Below the pieces are notes generated by a model. That model did no database searches. It worked only from the letters and a program-made list of their open reading frames with translations, and was not told where the DNA came from. From contig CAVOKO010000009.1 in NCBI GenBank assembly GCA_963696525.1, positions 620,001 through 684,000 on the forward strand: DNA of 64,000 nucleotides. Reading direction: 5' to 3'. Source of the DNA: CAWBRT01 sp963696525 (lineage in GTDB: Bacteria > Acidobacteriota > Terriglobia > Terriglobales > Acidobacteriaceae). Position 1 is the first letter of the stretch; each line of letters starts with the position of its first letter. Shown here in pieces: positions 17,201 to 23,709 of this stretch. The translations under genes were made by a program, and so were the position numbers.

Positions 17201-19662
17201 TCGCCGCCCGCGCCGCCGCCGCCGCCGTTACCGCCGCCGCCACCCCCAGAATTATCGTCATTGTTTGGCGCGTCGCCGTCGGTACCGCCACCGCCTGCGT
17301 TACCGGGAGCGCCGCGCGCCCTGCCGCCATTTGCCGCACCGGAAGTCGCATCGGGATAATCCGTGCCGGTACCCAGATAAGTGCCGCCGGACATGACCCA
17401 GGCCGGCGTTCCGGCGATGCCCTCAGCTTTGCCGCCGTGCGCTCCCGCTACAGCAGCGCCTGTGTAAGTCGCTGGTGACACGTAGACATAATCGTAATCG
17501 TCAGCGGCTGCGCCGGCACCCGTCAATTGCAGACCGGCAGCCCCTCGGAAGCCGAAGCCATCGAGAACTACTGTGGCGCTGTTTAGGGTAAGAGTTCCGG
17601 CAACGTCCACCGCTAGAATCCCGCCCGTCGAGCCATTCCACGGCAAGGCAGTCAAACCGGAACTCAAGGTAGCAGTCGAATATTGCGGAACGCGAACCAC
17701 CTGGAACGTAAACTGTCCCTGGGTAGTAGTCGCGGCGCTGCTGATGTAGCTGAACAACAGTCCGCCGCCCGGGCCCGCGCCTTTGATCGGTATCGACCCT
17801 GCTCCCGAACCATAAGCCGAAGTGGCAGTGACATACTCATAGTTGCCGGTGTTGTTCAGATTCGTATAGCCAGCGGCACTGGCGCCATTGCCATAGGCCG
17901 AAGTGTTGCTGTCATTAATGCTGGCGCCCTGCATCTGGATAACCAGCAACAGGTCACCGCTTGCAATGCCCGCTCCGCCACCGCTGGTAGCAGCGAGGAC
18001 TGGAATGGTTGTGGCACCAGCGGCTGCGCTTCCGTTCCCCGGAAAATACGTGTTGATTACGCCCGTCAGGGTGCCACCGGCCGGAGGTGCAGTTGAGCTG
18101 GTGCAGGAGGTCTGCTGGGAGCTCGCTATAGCCGTAAACGAATTGTTCAGGGTGTTGTAATCAGCTTGGCTCGCCGTAACCGAGGCGGTGTTGGTATATG
18201 TGCCGTATGCGCTTGGCGTCGCCGTGACCACAACTTGAACGCTGGCATTCGCGGCCAGATTGCCGACGGCACACGTGTAAGTTGGGTAGGTGCCACTGCA
18301 ACTCACCTGGCTGGATGAAAACTGCACATTGGTTAAGCCAGGCGCCAGCGTATCGGTAAGCACCACATTGGTAGCCGGCGTGGGCCCGTAGTTTGTAACC
18401 GCGACGTTATAGGTCAGATTCGCGGGGTACAGTGCCGAGGTACTGGTAACCGAGACTCCAACGTCCGACTGAACCGGTTTGACTGAAATTCCGGCGACGG
18501 ACCAGTTGGAAGTTCCGCTAAAATTTTCGGCCATCGGGATACTGGTGGTCCCAGCGTGCGTGCCGCTGCTCCCCGAAACGTCCGTCGCGTTGCCACCTGT
18601 GCTTACGATCCACTCCATAGTGTCCGGAACGGAACCACTCTCCGTGGCGTATCCGGTGATGGTTACGCTGCCAGCCGCGGACAGGACATCCATCGCGTAC
18701 TCGTTGATTCCGCTGGGGATGTCCAGCATGGAATAGGCACCCGCCGCGCCACTGGCCGAAACGAACGTCCGCAAAGGCTGATACTGATCTACGCCGTTAA
18801 AGAAATTGGCGCCAACCACCGCGCCGACAGTTCCGCTTCCGCCAGGCAGAAAGAAGTTGGCAACGATGTTGTAGCTCCCCGCCGCCGGCCCAACCAAGCT
18901 CCATATCTCCACTCGCTGGGAGTTAGCGGCGTCATTGTTTGCGCCAACAAACGTCAAGGGAGTTCCGTTGTAAGTAATGCCGCTGACATTGGCGGTGGTA
19001 TTGCCGGAGATATTGAGCGAAACACCGACCAACAGCAGGGCATTCGTTCCAGAGGCAAGCGTGCCGGAGACGGTGATGCTAGGCGCGACACCGGTCAACC
19101 TTGCACTGTTCTCGTTAGTCGAGTTGAAGGTAACTTGCCCCCACGCCGGAAGAGCCAGGGCGAGTGCGAACAGTACAACAAGCAGTTTGGAAAGGCGGGA
19201 GAGTCCGCGCGCGAATCCCAATTCCGACAGCCTGCCAGACATACGGCTGGCAAGACCTGCAAATGCACGCCGTACACGGTAGCGTCTCGCGGGCGCTGCG
19301 CCAAGCTTCACGACGCGCGTGACACCATCCGCATTCTCTTCCCTGGCGACAACTTTTCCCAGGATCTGCTCGGGGCGAACAATGCAATCTCTCTCTAGTG
19401 CTGCGTCTCCCTGTGTCACAAAGGTTCCCGGCCCTGCCTTGAGGAGGCGATGCGCCAGGAAGCGTGCGCCATCGGAAAACAGCACGATGTCGCCTTTACA
19501 CAGCGTTTCCACGGCGACAGGTTGCACATGCACGATTTCTCCGTCCCAGATCGACGGGACCATGCTTCTGCCCCGGGCCTGAAAACGGAATCCCATTCCG
19601 CCCGCAAGCAATTCCTTGCTTACCGCTCCAAAAAGCGCCGATTGTGATCTCTCTTCAGTCAT
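11251..19662 (-). CDS. Giant fusion: SipW-like S26 peptidase, DUF11 repeats, glycine-rich region, C25 protease
   Basis: One unbroken frame encodes 2803 residues. Residues 1-135 look like a SipW/Sec11-type signal peptidase: GRSMVPS (Ser33), HRLL (His71) and FVTQGDAALERD with candidate Asp. A basic linker and a signal-peptide-like segment ending PAWGQ follow (about 140-176). Next come an unidentified beta-rich domain (177-392), a first DUF11 repeat (393-512), a region with long Gly runs (about 770-960), seven more DUF11 repeats (about 1015-1940), an FN3-like part (1945-2045) and further beta-rich sequence. The C-terminus is a C25 gingipain-type protease with YLGHGSE (His2656) and DCLNGFF (Cys2690). 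The ATG overlaps the kinase-like gene (ATGACTGA). An internal ATG at 19242 would instead give a separate secreted protein but has no clear Shine-Dalgarno sequence. The C25 part is likely extracytoplasmic. Confidence 0.85.
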   Translation of the reverse strand: MTEERSQSALFGAVSKELLAGGMGFRFQARGRSMVPSIWDGEIVHVQPVAVETLCKGDIVLFSDGARFLAHRLLKAGPGTFVTQGDAALERDCIVRPEQILGKVVAREENADGVTRVVKLGAAPARRYRVRRAFAGLASRMSGRLSELGFARGLSRLSKLLVVLFALALALPAWGQVTFNSTNENSARLTGVAPSITVSGTLASGTNALLLVGVSLNISGNTTANVSGITYNGTPLTFVGANNDAANSQRVEIWSLVGPAAGSYNIVANFFLPGGSGTVGAVVGANFFNGVDQYQPLRTFVSASGAAGAYSMLDIPSGINEYAMDVLSAAGSVTITGYATESGSVPDTMEWIVSTGGNATDVSGSSGTHAGTTSIPMAENFSGTSNWSVAGISVKPVQSDVGVSVTSTSALYPANLTYNVAVTNYGPTPATNVVLTDTLAPGLTNVQFSSSQVSCSGTYPTYTCAVGNLAANASVQVVVTATPSAYGTYTNTASVTASQADYNTLNNSFTAIASSQQTSCTSSTAPPAGGTLTGVINTYFPGNGSAAAGATTIPVLAATSGGGAGIASGDLLLVIQMQGASINDSNTSAYGNGASAAGYTNLNNTGNYEYVTATSAYGSGAGSIPIKGAGPGGGLLFSYISSAATTTQGQFTFQVVRVPQYSTATLSSGLTALPWNGSTGGILAVDVAGTLTLNSATVVLDGFGFRGAAGLQLTGAGAAADDYDYVYVSPATYTGAAVAGAHGGKAEGIAGTPAWVMSGGTYLGTGTDYPDATSGAANGGRARGAPGNAGGGGTDGDAPNNDDNSGGGGGGNGGGGGAGGDSWDSTLGVGGLGGSAFPANINRVVMGGGGGSGTRNNSPGDNQASSGSAGGGIVMIRAGGLSGSATITANGLASYNGTSNDAGGGGGAGGSVIVLSNSGGESGLTISAQGGAGGNAWASQGFTLQNRHGPGGGGGGGVVLLSGAAANVNVSGAANGLTLNTPAVPYGATSGSSGIYVSNASLAQDFGIPGGLQCLPDLAITKTHSGAFVAGSTGSYNIVVSNVSAYGATVGTVTMSDTLPTGLTPTSASGTGWTCPAPSGQTVSCTRSDALSAGASYPAITVNANVLSSAPSSVTNTATVSGGGEVNLSNDSASNLTYIVAASTGTADLSITTTATSGTWLYAGNNLTFVHTITNNGPAVSDITFTEAVPAYSTFQYVTAPAGWTCATPAIGAAGTVSCTNPSVAVNSPVTITVAFNTNPGTPNGTYITATASVGAATTYDPNPANNVASVTTLVNAGVNLTVTNTGTPSPMVLIGANITYTQTVTNNGPSVAAGVQFTEAVPSNTTFVSLTPLPAGWSCTTPAVGGTGTITCTISSMAPGNIATFPVIVKVATGTPASTVITDTATASSTTLETSPADNSATSSITAGSATQADLALSVVGPADPILAGSNLTYSFTVTNNGPATVTWVSNTTLVLLMATLPANTTYVSVTAPTGWTCAQNAGAITCHLTTGNSLAMGASAGPFAVAVTLAAGTANGTPISYSGTVTLTSGTLTDPNTTNNTATTADTVVAQADLSMTASATPSPVTSGAVLTYAQTLTNNGPSTALNVTFTDTIPTGTTFSSMTTPAGWTCTKPAAGATGTVTCTIASLAPLATASFPLKITSGTTTPISNTASATSSTTTDPIPANNSATTITNVSITGDADLSITNTPSVTSVRAGEPITYTQVLTNNGPANAATPVTFTEAIPANTTFQALPAVTGWTCTTPAVGATGTVTCTKTTALASAGTATFTLTVEVNAGTAAGTVITDAASATSGTADPYSGNNTNITATATVVATGNADMSVSMTGTPSTVSQGDTLTYTISVTNNGPNQATNVTLTDSLPSGITYASVSTTAGTCSQASGTVTCLLGTMSNGGSATVTLFASAGSPTTITNTASVTAAQNDPNTSNNSSSVTTTIATPTAVKLQWFKASYSGSDIILQWKTGGEAHNLGFNVYREQNGERVRINPSLVAGSALRMRDAASAHSAKTYAWVDHPPANASGVYWLEDVDLNGIRTFHGPAYVQAGSGVPAVSRARMITELRTTNTGLGTVASGAGAAVSRSLSGSLFSPAPATTQQQQIQFALAAGPAMKIQVQQEGWYQITQAQVAAAGLNVAQLGGARLYAEGVEQPIRVSGSAADGGMQSELEFYGTGIDTVSSNVRVYWLAVNGGSGKHIRQLSGVGRGGVRPQSFPYTAELKDRTTYFAALLTSDGNNFFGAPVTTTPVDQVLAVQDVVTTAAEPVQLEVVLQGVIADVPHDVQVSLNGVSVGDITFNGQNKGTLNIEVPVNLLVAGSNTVTLTAQDGDNDISLVDYITLTYPHSYTAESDYLKFTAASGDHIKVQGFTQAPSRLMDITDPANPVEVMARVVAQTAGFALDFSVPAELSGTRTFLAMADDAIASPVALVYNQPSNWHASQSGAQVVMISDPAFATQLTPLVSLRQSQGWSVAVVLTDDIFDEFNFGERSPQAIRDFLQNSTTQWQTQPQYVLLVGDASLDPRNYLGFGYFDFVPTKIIATSELMTACDDWFTEFGNDGIAQIPTGRLPVQTADQATLVVGKVVGYETNTTFAPWMNEALLVADQDDTESFTNDTLSVAALLPQSMQLTEIMASTMDPGTASQQIVAAINSGKLLVNYLGHGSEEQWSGEDLFDDDAAASLTNSNQLSVFLLMDCLNGFFHDVYAESLATALLFSPNGGAVAVWASSGLTNSAPELQMNQQLISALVANPGIALGDAVQQGKMNITDPDARQTYILFGDPLLHMKSMSAAPVPARQPHRPVPIRQPLQ

Positions 19663-20584
19663 CGAAGTTGAGAACTTTCTCGACTGCGCCCGGCTCAGGG
19701 AGGAAACGATAGCGATAGCAAGGAACAGAGTCGGCCAGTTCGTTCAAATACGCCAAGGCGTTTTCCAAATAGTGGTTGTTATAAAAAGGAACAAAACAGC
19801 GAGCAAAAATTTCGGCTACGGCGCGGCTCTTGGAAAGAAGTTCAATCTCATTCTCCGGGCCGTGCTCGATGACGAAAATCCTTCGAATGGCGGCCTTTCC
19901 CGGCGACGCTAAGGCTGCCTCTCCATGCCAAGGGGTGCCATACATCCAGATTTGGCCGCCCTGGTGGCGCAGGATGATTCGGTCGTCGCTCAGGACGGTT
20001 ACAGCACGCATTGATTTCCAAAGAAGCGTCGTAGTGCTCTTGCCCGCCGTCGAGTGCCCAAGGAAGAGGAATCCGCCGCGCTCGGCATCCGCCAGTCCGC
20101 AAGCGTGGACCTCAATTCCCTTCTCGCACGCCAGGCGGTGCATGATCAGTAATTCGTCAAGCGGGTATTCAAGAGGGTACAGGCAACGATCATCGGGATA
20201 ACATTGGCGGCTTAAGAGTATGGAACCGCGGGTAAACTGACGGTTGACATGGAATTGCTTGTACGGGTTACTGGTGAAAATCGGCGACGTAAAGTCGAAG
20301 GCGAAGCCGGCACCGTCTTCGTGCACCGTCCAGAGTCCACCCGAATCGAAGTGCATTTTGGTTGCAAGGGGCTGCAGTTGTCCGACCCGCTCCACTGTAA
20401 GCTCGATATCACAGAGCGGCGAAGCGGCCCGGAACAACGATATCTCCTCGTCAAGACAGATATCGTTCGCTGAATTTCCACTAATGCCCATTGAAATTTC
20501 GCCGATAGAAACAGTAGTCCGATACGGAGAGGTAGGTCTGGCGACTGCCGTCGGCAAAATCTCGGGTTGGCATTGAAGCGTCAT
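19655..20584 (-). CDS. HPr-kinase-like P-loop protein of a RiPP operon
   Basis: This 309-residue protein has a Walker A motif GHSTAGKSTTT (176-186) and an LSDDRIIL motif some 15 residues later. Both occur in the C-terminal domain of HPr kinase/phosphorylase and in its relatives in peptide-modification gene sets. The N-terminal 150 residues resemble no HprK N-domain. Relatives occur with PqqD-type proteins and radical SAM enzymes, for example ScmC of the SynChlorMet cassettes, and as tailoring kinases in some lasso peptide clusters; that comparison is from memory. It lies 32 bases after the precursor gene and overlaps the giant gene by eight bases. Phosphorylating the peptide or a cluster protein is the natural hypothesis. 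No strong Shine-Dalgarno sequence precedes the ATG. Confidence 0.8.
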   Translation of the reverse strand: MTLQCQPEILPTAVARPTSPYRTTVSIGEISMGISGNSANDICLDEEISLFRAASPLCDIELTVERVGQLQPLATKMHFDSGGLWTVHEDGAGFAFDFTSPIFTSNPYKQFHVNRQFTRGSILLSRQCYPDDRCLYPLEYPLDELLIMHRLACEKGIEVHACGLADAERGGFLFLGHSTAGKSTTTLLWKSMRAVTVLSDDRIILRHQGGQIWMYGTPWHGEAALASPGKAAIRRIFVIEHGPENEIELLSKSRAVAEIFARCFVPFYNNHYLENALAYLNELADSVPCYRYRFLPEPGAVEKVLNFDD

Positions 20585-20616
20585 AACTCAAAGGGGAACG
20601 AAATCTGCTTTCATGG

Positions 20617-20802
20617 CTACGAGCCGACCGGTCTGCACCCCCCTATGTAAGAGCAGGAAGCTTGCCCCGGGCCCGAGGAATGGTTCTTGCACGTTCCGAG
20701 CACAGCCTCCTCCGGACGCAAGCTGATGGCCACCAGTGCCGGAGGCTCGTAAGGCTTTCGTGCACCACTTTTGTTCTCGAATTTGGGTTCGTTCGCTTGC
20801 AT
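20617..20802 (-). CDS. Putative RiPP precursor peptide with a three-cysteine core
   Basis: This 61-residue peptide has a polar N-terminus and then KPYEPPALVAISLRPEEAVL (16-35), which looks like a conserved leader motif for a PqqD-type recognition domain. A short Gly/Ser/Cys-rich core follows, with Cys38, Cys50 and Cys56 (spacings 11 and 5). The gene starts nine bases after the stop of the radical SAM/SPASM gene and ends 32 bases before the HPr-kinase-like gene, the typical place for a precursor. A radical SAM enzyme could link the cysteines to other residues as thioethers. An overlapping frame (20588-20839) has no leader-like motif and is ignored. Function of the mature product is unknown. 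Confidence 0.75.
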   Translation of the reverse strand: MQANEPKFENKSGARKPYEPPALVAISLRPEEAVLGTCKNHSSGPGQASCSYIGGCRPVGS

Positions 20803-20811
20803 CTCGACTCT

Positions 20812-22083
20812 CTAAACCCCGGCCCGCTTGCTTGCGCACCCGGGGCAGTCAGCTTCTGCCCCCATGCAACTGTTCACCACCGGCAAAACCGAGCTTGTCC
20901 AACCCTCGACATCAATATCCCCGGAGGTAATGCGCCGCGCTGACTCTTGCAACCTGGCGTATTGCGAGCCGCCCGCGCAGTATTCGCAGTCCCCGTGCGC
21001 GGGTACCTCGGTACCCAGTGCCATCGCTCTCAAGTGCGCCACTTCGCAGAAGAAATTAACGGGACGTTCCGCGTCCCGGTGCTCCAACTCTCCCATAGCC
21101 GCGCACATGCTGCAGAGAGACTGAATCCTGCAAAGCACGCATTTCGATGATTGCGTGCGTTTCTCCGTCCGCACTCGCAGCAAAAACTGCTTCCATCCCT
21201 GCTCCACCCCAAATTTGCGAATGTCACACATCTGCTGCCGCGCGATCACGCAGATACTCATCCGGCCGTAAGGATCGATGGAGAAAGAGTTCATGCCGCC
21301 ACCGCAGACATACACGTGATCGTCGTCGGCCAGCGGTGATGGCTGCTGGCAATCCCGCTCAAGCAACTTGCGGTACTCGGCCACAATTTTCGGCGTGCCC
21401 AGATCGATGGCAACTGCCTCTTCCGCCTGAAGGCGCACTGCCAACGGTCCGATCGAGCAGTCGATACGCGCATTGAGCTGAGAATCGAACTTGAACTCCA
21501 CGCCTAACTCTTCTTCCGCGAATCGTCTCATCGCCTGCACTTCATGCTGGTTGACGGTCGTGCAAACGGTCTTCAACTTCAGCGGAAGCTGGCGTTCGCG
21601 CAACAACTCGATCGCCCGCAGGCAGCGGTCATAGGAGCCAGGAACATTCGTTAACGCCTCATAGGTCTCCCTGGTGCGGCCATACAAGGTGATTTCAATG
21701 CAAAACGGAGGCCACTCGGCGAGGTAATCCGCAATAGCCTCGTTGATCAGCACGCCATTGGTGAATAGGGTAATAAGAAAGCCCTTGTTCTTCGCATAGG
21801 TGTAGATCTCAAGGAAATCCTTGTGCGCGAAGATCTCGCCGCCGGTATACAGCATCCAGATGCACCCCAAATCTGCTACGTCATCCAACAGGCGGAAGTG
21901 CTCTTCTTTGCTCAACTCGCGAGCGCGAGCCACATGGTCACCGGCCGAAAGGTTGTTGTAGCAGTGCAGGCATTGCAGTGGACAGCGGTGGGTCAGTTCG
22001 ATGGACACTTGGAGCGGTACACGCTCACCACTAAAGCGTTCGTGGATGGAACGGCTAAATTGACTGTAAGTAGTCGCTTCCAC
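20812..22083 (-). CDS. Radical SAM/SPASM peptide-modifying enzyme with an extra Cys-containing tail
   Basis: The protein has 423 residues. The radical SAM cluster motif CPLQCLHC gives Cys34, Cys38 and Cys41, followed by the SAM-binding YTGGE. The SPASM domain is marked by VCGGGMNSFSIDPYGRMSIC, KCVLCRIQSLCSMC, FFC and CEYC, enough cysteines for two auxiliary clusters. About 50 residues follow the last SPASM Cys and contain Cys406, Cys413 and Cys416 in a Gly/Ala-rich, basic-ended tail, which is unusual. SPASM enzymes of this type install thioether or C-C crosslinks in peptides. The gene follows the PqqD-type gene by 36 bases and precedes the precursor gene by nine. Confidence 0.9.
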   Translation of the reverse strand: MEATTYSQFSRSIHERFSGERVPLQVSIELTHRCPLQCLHCYNNLSAGDHVARARELSKEEHFRLLDDVADLGCIWMLYTGGEIFAHKDFLEIYTYAKNKGFLITLFTNGVLINEAIADYLAEWPPFCIEITLYGRTRETYEALTNVPGSYDRCLRAIELLRERQLPLKLKTVCTTVNQHEVQAMRRFAEEELGVEFKFDSQLNARIDCSIGPLAVRLQAEEAVAIDLGTPKIVAEYRKLLERDCQQPSPLADDDHVYVCGGGMNSFSIDPYGRMSICVIARQQMCDIRKFGVEQGWKQFLLRVRTEKRTQSSKCVLCRIQSLCSMCAAMGELEHRDAERPVNFFCEVAHLRAMALGTEVPAHGDCEYCAGGSQYARLQESARRITSGDIDVEGWTSSVLPVVNSCMGAEADCPGCASKRAGV

Positions 22084-22119
22084 TGCTTGCCCTTCTGCGC
22101 GTCCAGCGCAAAGATACGA

Positions 22120-22482
22120 TCAACCTCCAAACAGGTTCTGACCGGTTCCTGGAGCGGCGGCCTCGTCAGCGCTATTTCCGCTCAACACCTTGACCAGCCC
22201 GGCCGCGCGCATCTCATTCAGGAACAGAAGTACGTCTGCGCGGGCGTCTGACCCGCTGACTTCGTACTCCTGTTCAATCAAATGCGTCAGCTCGTCCAGA
22301 TCTTTTGGGCGATCCAGTGCCGCCCAAATCGTTGTTCCCGCCGGGTTGAAGGTGTAGATCGAAGCTAGATCGCCTACCCCTCCCCGTACCGGCACGACAA
22401 GCGTCTCACCGGCGATCAAACGCGATACCACTACGTCTGAACGCGCATATCGATCTGCCGGCGATGTAGAAAATGTAACCAT
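22120..22482 (-). CDS. PqqD-family peptide recognition protein
   Basis: This protein is 120 residues long from the chosen ATG. The winged-helix PqqD fold is indicated by SIYTFNPAGTTIWAALDRP, DELTHLIEQEYEVS and ADVLLFLNEMRAAGLVKVL. PqqD proteins bind the leader of a ribosomal peptide and present it to the radical SAM partner. An upstream GTG at 22566 would add 28 residues that do not look conserved, so the ATG at 22482 is preferred, although its Shine-Dalgarno sequence is weak. It is the first gene of the RiPP-like operon, with a plausible promoter at 22612-22639. Confidence 0.85.
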   Translation of the reverse strand: MVTFSTSPADRYARSDVVVSRLIAGETLVVPVRGGVGDLASIYTFNPAGTTIWAALDRPKDLDELTHLIEQEYEVSGSDARADVLLFLNEMRAAGLVKVLSGNSADEAAAPGTGQNLFGG

Positions 22483-23131
22483 CACGTCATTACCATTCCG
22501 CGAGGCTGCCTGATGGTGGCAACGGGTGCCCGGCAATAACCGAAACAAGCCGGAAGCACCATGCACTGCCGCGAATATGAGAAGTGACTAATCCCAATCG
22601 CATAAGAGACTTATATAGTCCTGAGAGTCTAAACAACAAGATTACGGTCGTAACCAGAGAGATACACCACTGTGTAATGCAGTTGACCATAGTTAGTTAA
22701 CATGAAAAACCCGCGCACCTTAGGTGTTGCCCTTAGAGAAAGTCAATCGTTACCACTAGGTCGCGTTTCACTGAATCATCGACGCGGAAGCAGCGATTAA
22801 ATTGCACGCAGCTATGCGCCTCAGCCGGGCTTGGGAGGCCGCAGTGCCGGCACCGAAGTTCGGCTCTATCGCCCCGCGTTAGCTTCGCGAACGTGGGACA
22901 CAAAGATCATTCCGATCAACCGTGGCCTTCGAAAGAGCGATCCTTGAGGTAGAGGTTACCTCGGTGCTACGCAAGCCAATTGACACCGATCCGGTGCTCA
23001 GTTACATTTCGTGCAACTCACGCCCACGCGCGTTGAGATGGTGCGAGGAAAACCTTCCGGCAAGATTCGTGGCGCAACGTCGCACTCTCGTCATGCGCTT
23101 CGCAATCTGGATCGGGGAAGGAATGGTTTGG
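22483..23131. other. Divergent promoter region between the RiPP operon and the Sel1 gene
   Basis: About 650 bases contain the candidate minus-strand promoter at 22612-22639 and the weak N-terminal extensions of both flanking frames. I see no RNA gene or repeat. The rightmost 200 bases have an open frame continuous with the Sel1 gene but without signal-peptide features, so they are treated as leader. Confidence 0.4.
22612..22639 (-). promoter_or_regulatory. Candidate sigma-70-type promoter for the RiPP-like operon
   Basis: On the minus strand TTGTTG (22634-22639) and TATATA (22612-22617) are separated by 16 bases and lie about 130 bases upstream of the PqqD start. Four of six and five of six bases match the consensus hexamers. 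This is prediction from sequence alone. Confidence 0.35.
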
Positions 23132-23572
23132 ATGAGGTCTGGGATTAAAAAACTGGTTGCGCTGGTCTTCGGGATAGGGGTCCTGGCTTGCGGTCTGGCG
23201 GTTGCACAAACCGCTATCGATGACCTGCGAACCCGCGCTGAACGTGGTGATGCGGAAGCACAGAATTCGCTGGGACTGAGATACGTGCTTGGGGACGGCA
23301 TCGCGCAGGATAAAGCAGCCGCGCACCACTGGTTTGAGTTGTCGGCCAAGCAGGGTTACGCGAAGGGCCAGTACAATCTCGCAGTGATGTTGGGATCTGG
23401 ACTTAGCGGGCAGAAAGACCACAAGGAATCCGTAAAGTGGTACCGCAAGGCGGCCGAGCAGGGATTAAATGCGGCCGACTACAATCTCACCGAAGGTGGC
23501 TTCATGTTCTCGAATGGGCAGAGCGGCAGTCAACAGAAGCGTCAGGATCGTCGCGAAAGTCATGAACAATAA
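23132..23572 (+). CDS. Secreted Sel1-like repeat protein
   Basis: From the ATG at 23132, which has GAAGGA about nine bases upstream, the protein has 146 residues. It has a signal peptide (MRSGIKKLVALVFGIGVLAC, cleavage probably after AVA) and then two Sel1-type helical repeats, one around AEAQNSLGLRYVLGDGIAQD and one around AKGQYNLAVMLGSGLSG; KWYRKAAEQGLNAA begins a partial third. The tail is polar (QSGSQQKRQDRR). Sel1 repeats mediate protein contacts in the envelope. The open frame extends further upstream (22922), but that part does not look like protein. Confidence 0.75.
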   Translation: MRSGIKKLVALVFGIGVLACGLAVAQTAIDDLRTRAERGDAEAQNSLGLRYVLGDGIAQDKAAAHHWFELSAKQGYAKGQYNLAVMLGSGLSGQKDHKESVKWYRKAAEQGLNAADYNLTEGGFMFSNGQSGSQQKRQDRRESHEQ

Positions 23573-23709
23573 CCAGCGCATGTTTTTGTGCGCCCCGCTC
23601 GCATCTGCTCGCGGGCCACAACGAGTCCGTGGCCAAAGCGCACGCGAGTCCTGCAACGGAAACTTCAGGCCCATCGACACCGCCTCGCTACCAGCAGAGT
23701 CCGCCTACG

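Noticed and set aside
17078..17396. Plus-strand proline/arginine-rich frames inside the giant gene
   Set aside because: They are the antisense of the glycine-rich repeats of the giant protein and have no independent support.
20588..20839. Alternative frame over the precursor gene (83 codons)
   Set aside because: It overlaps the radical SAM stop region, has no leader-like motif, and the 61-codon frame explains the locus better.
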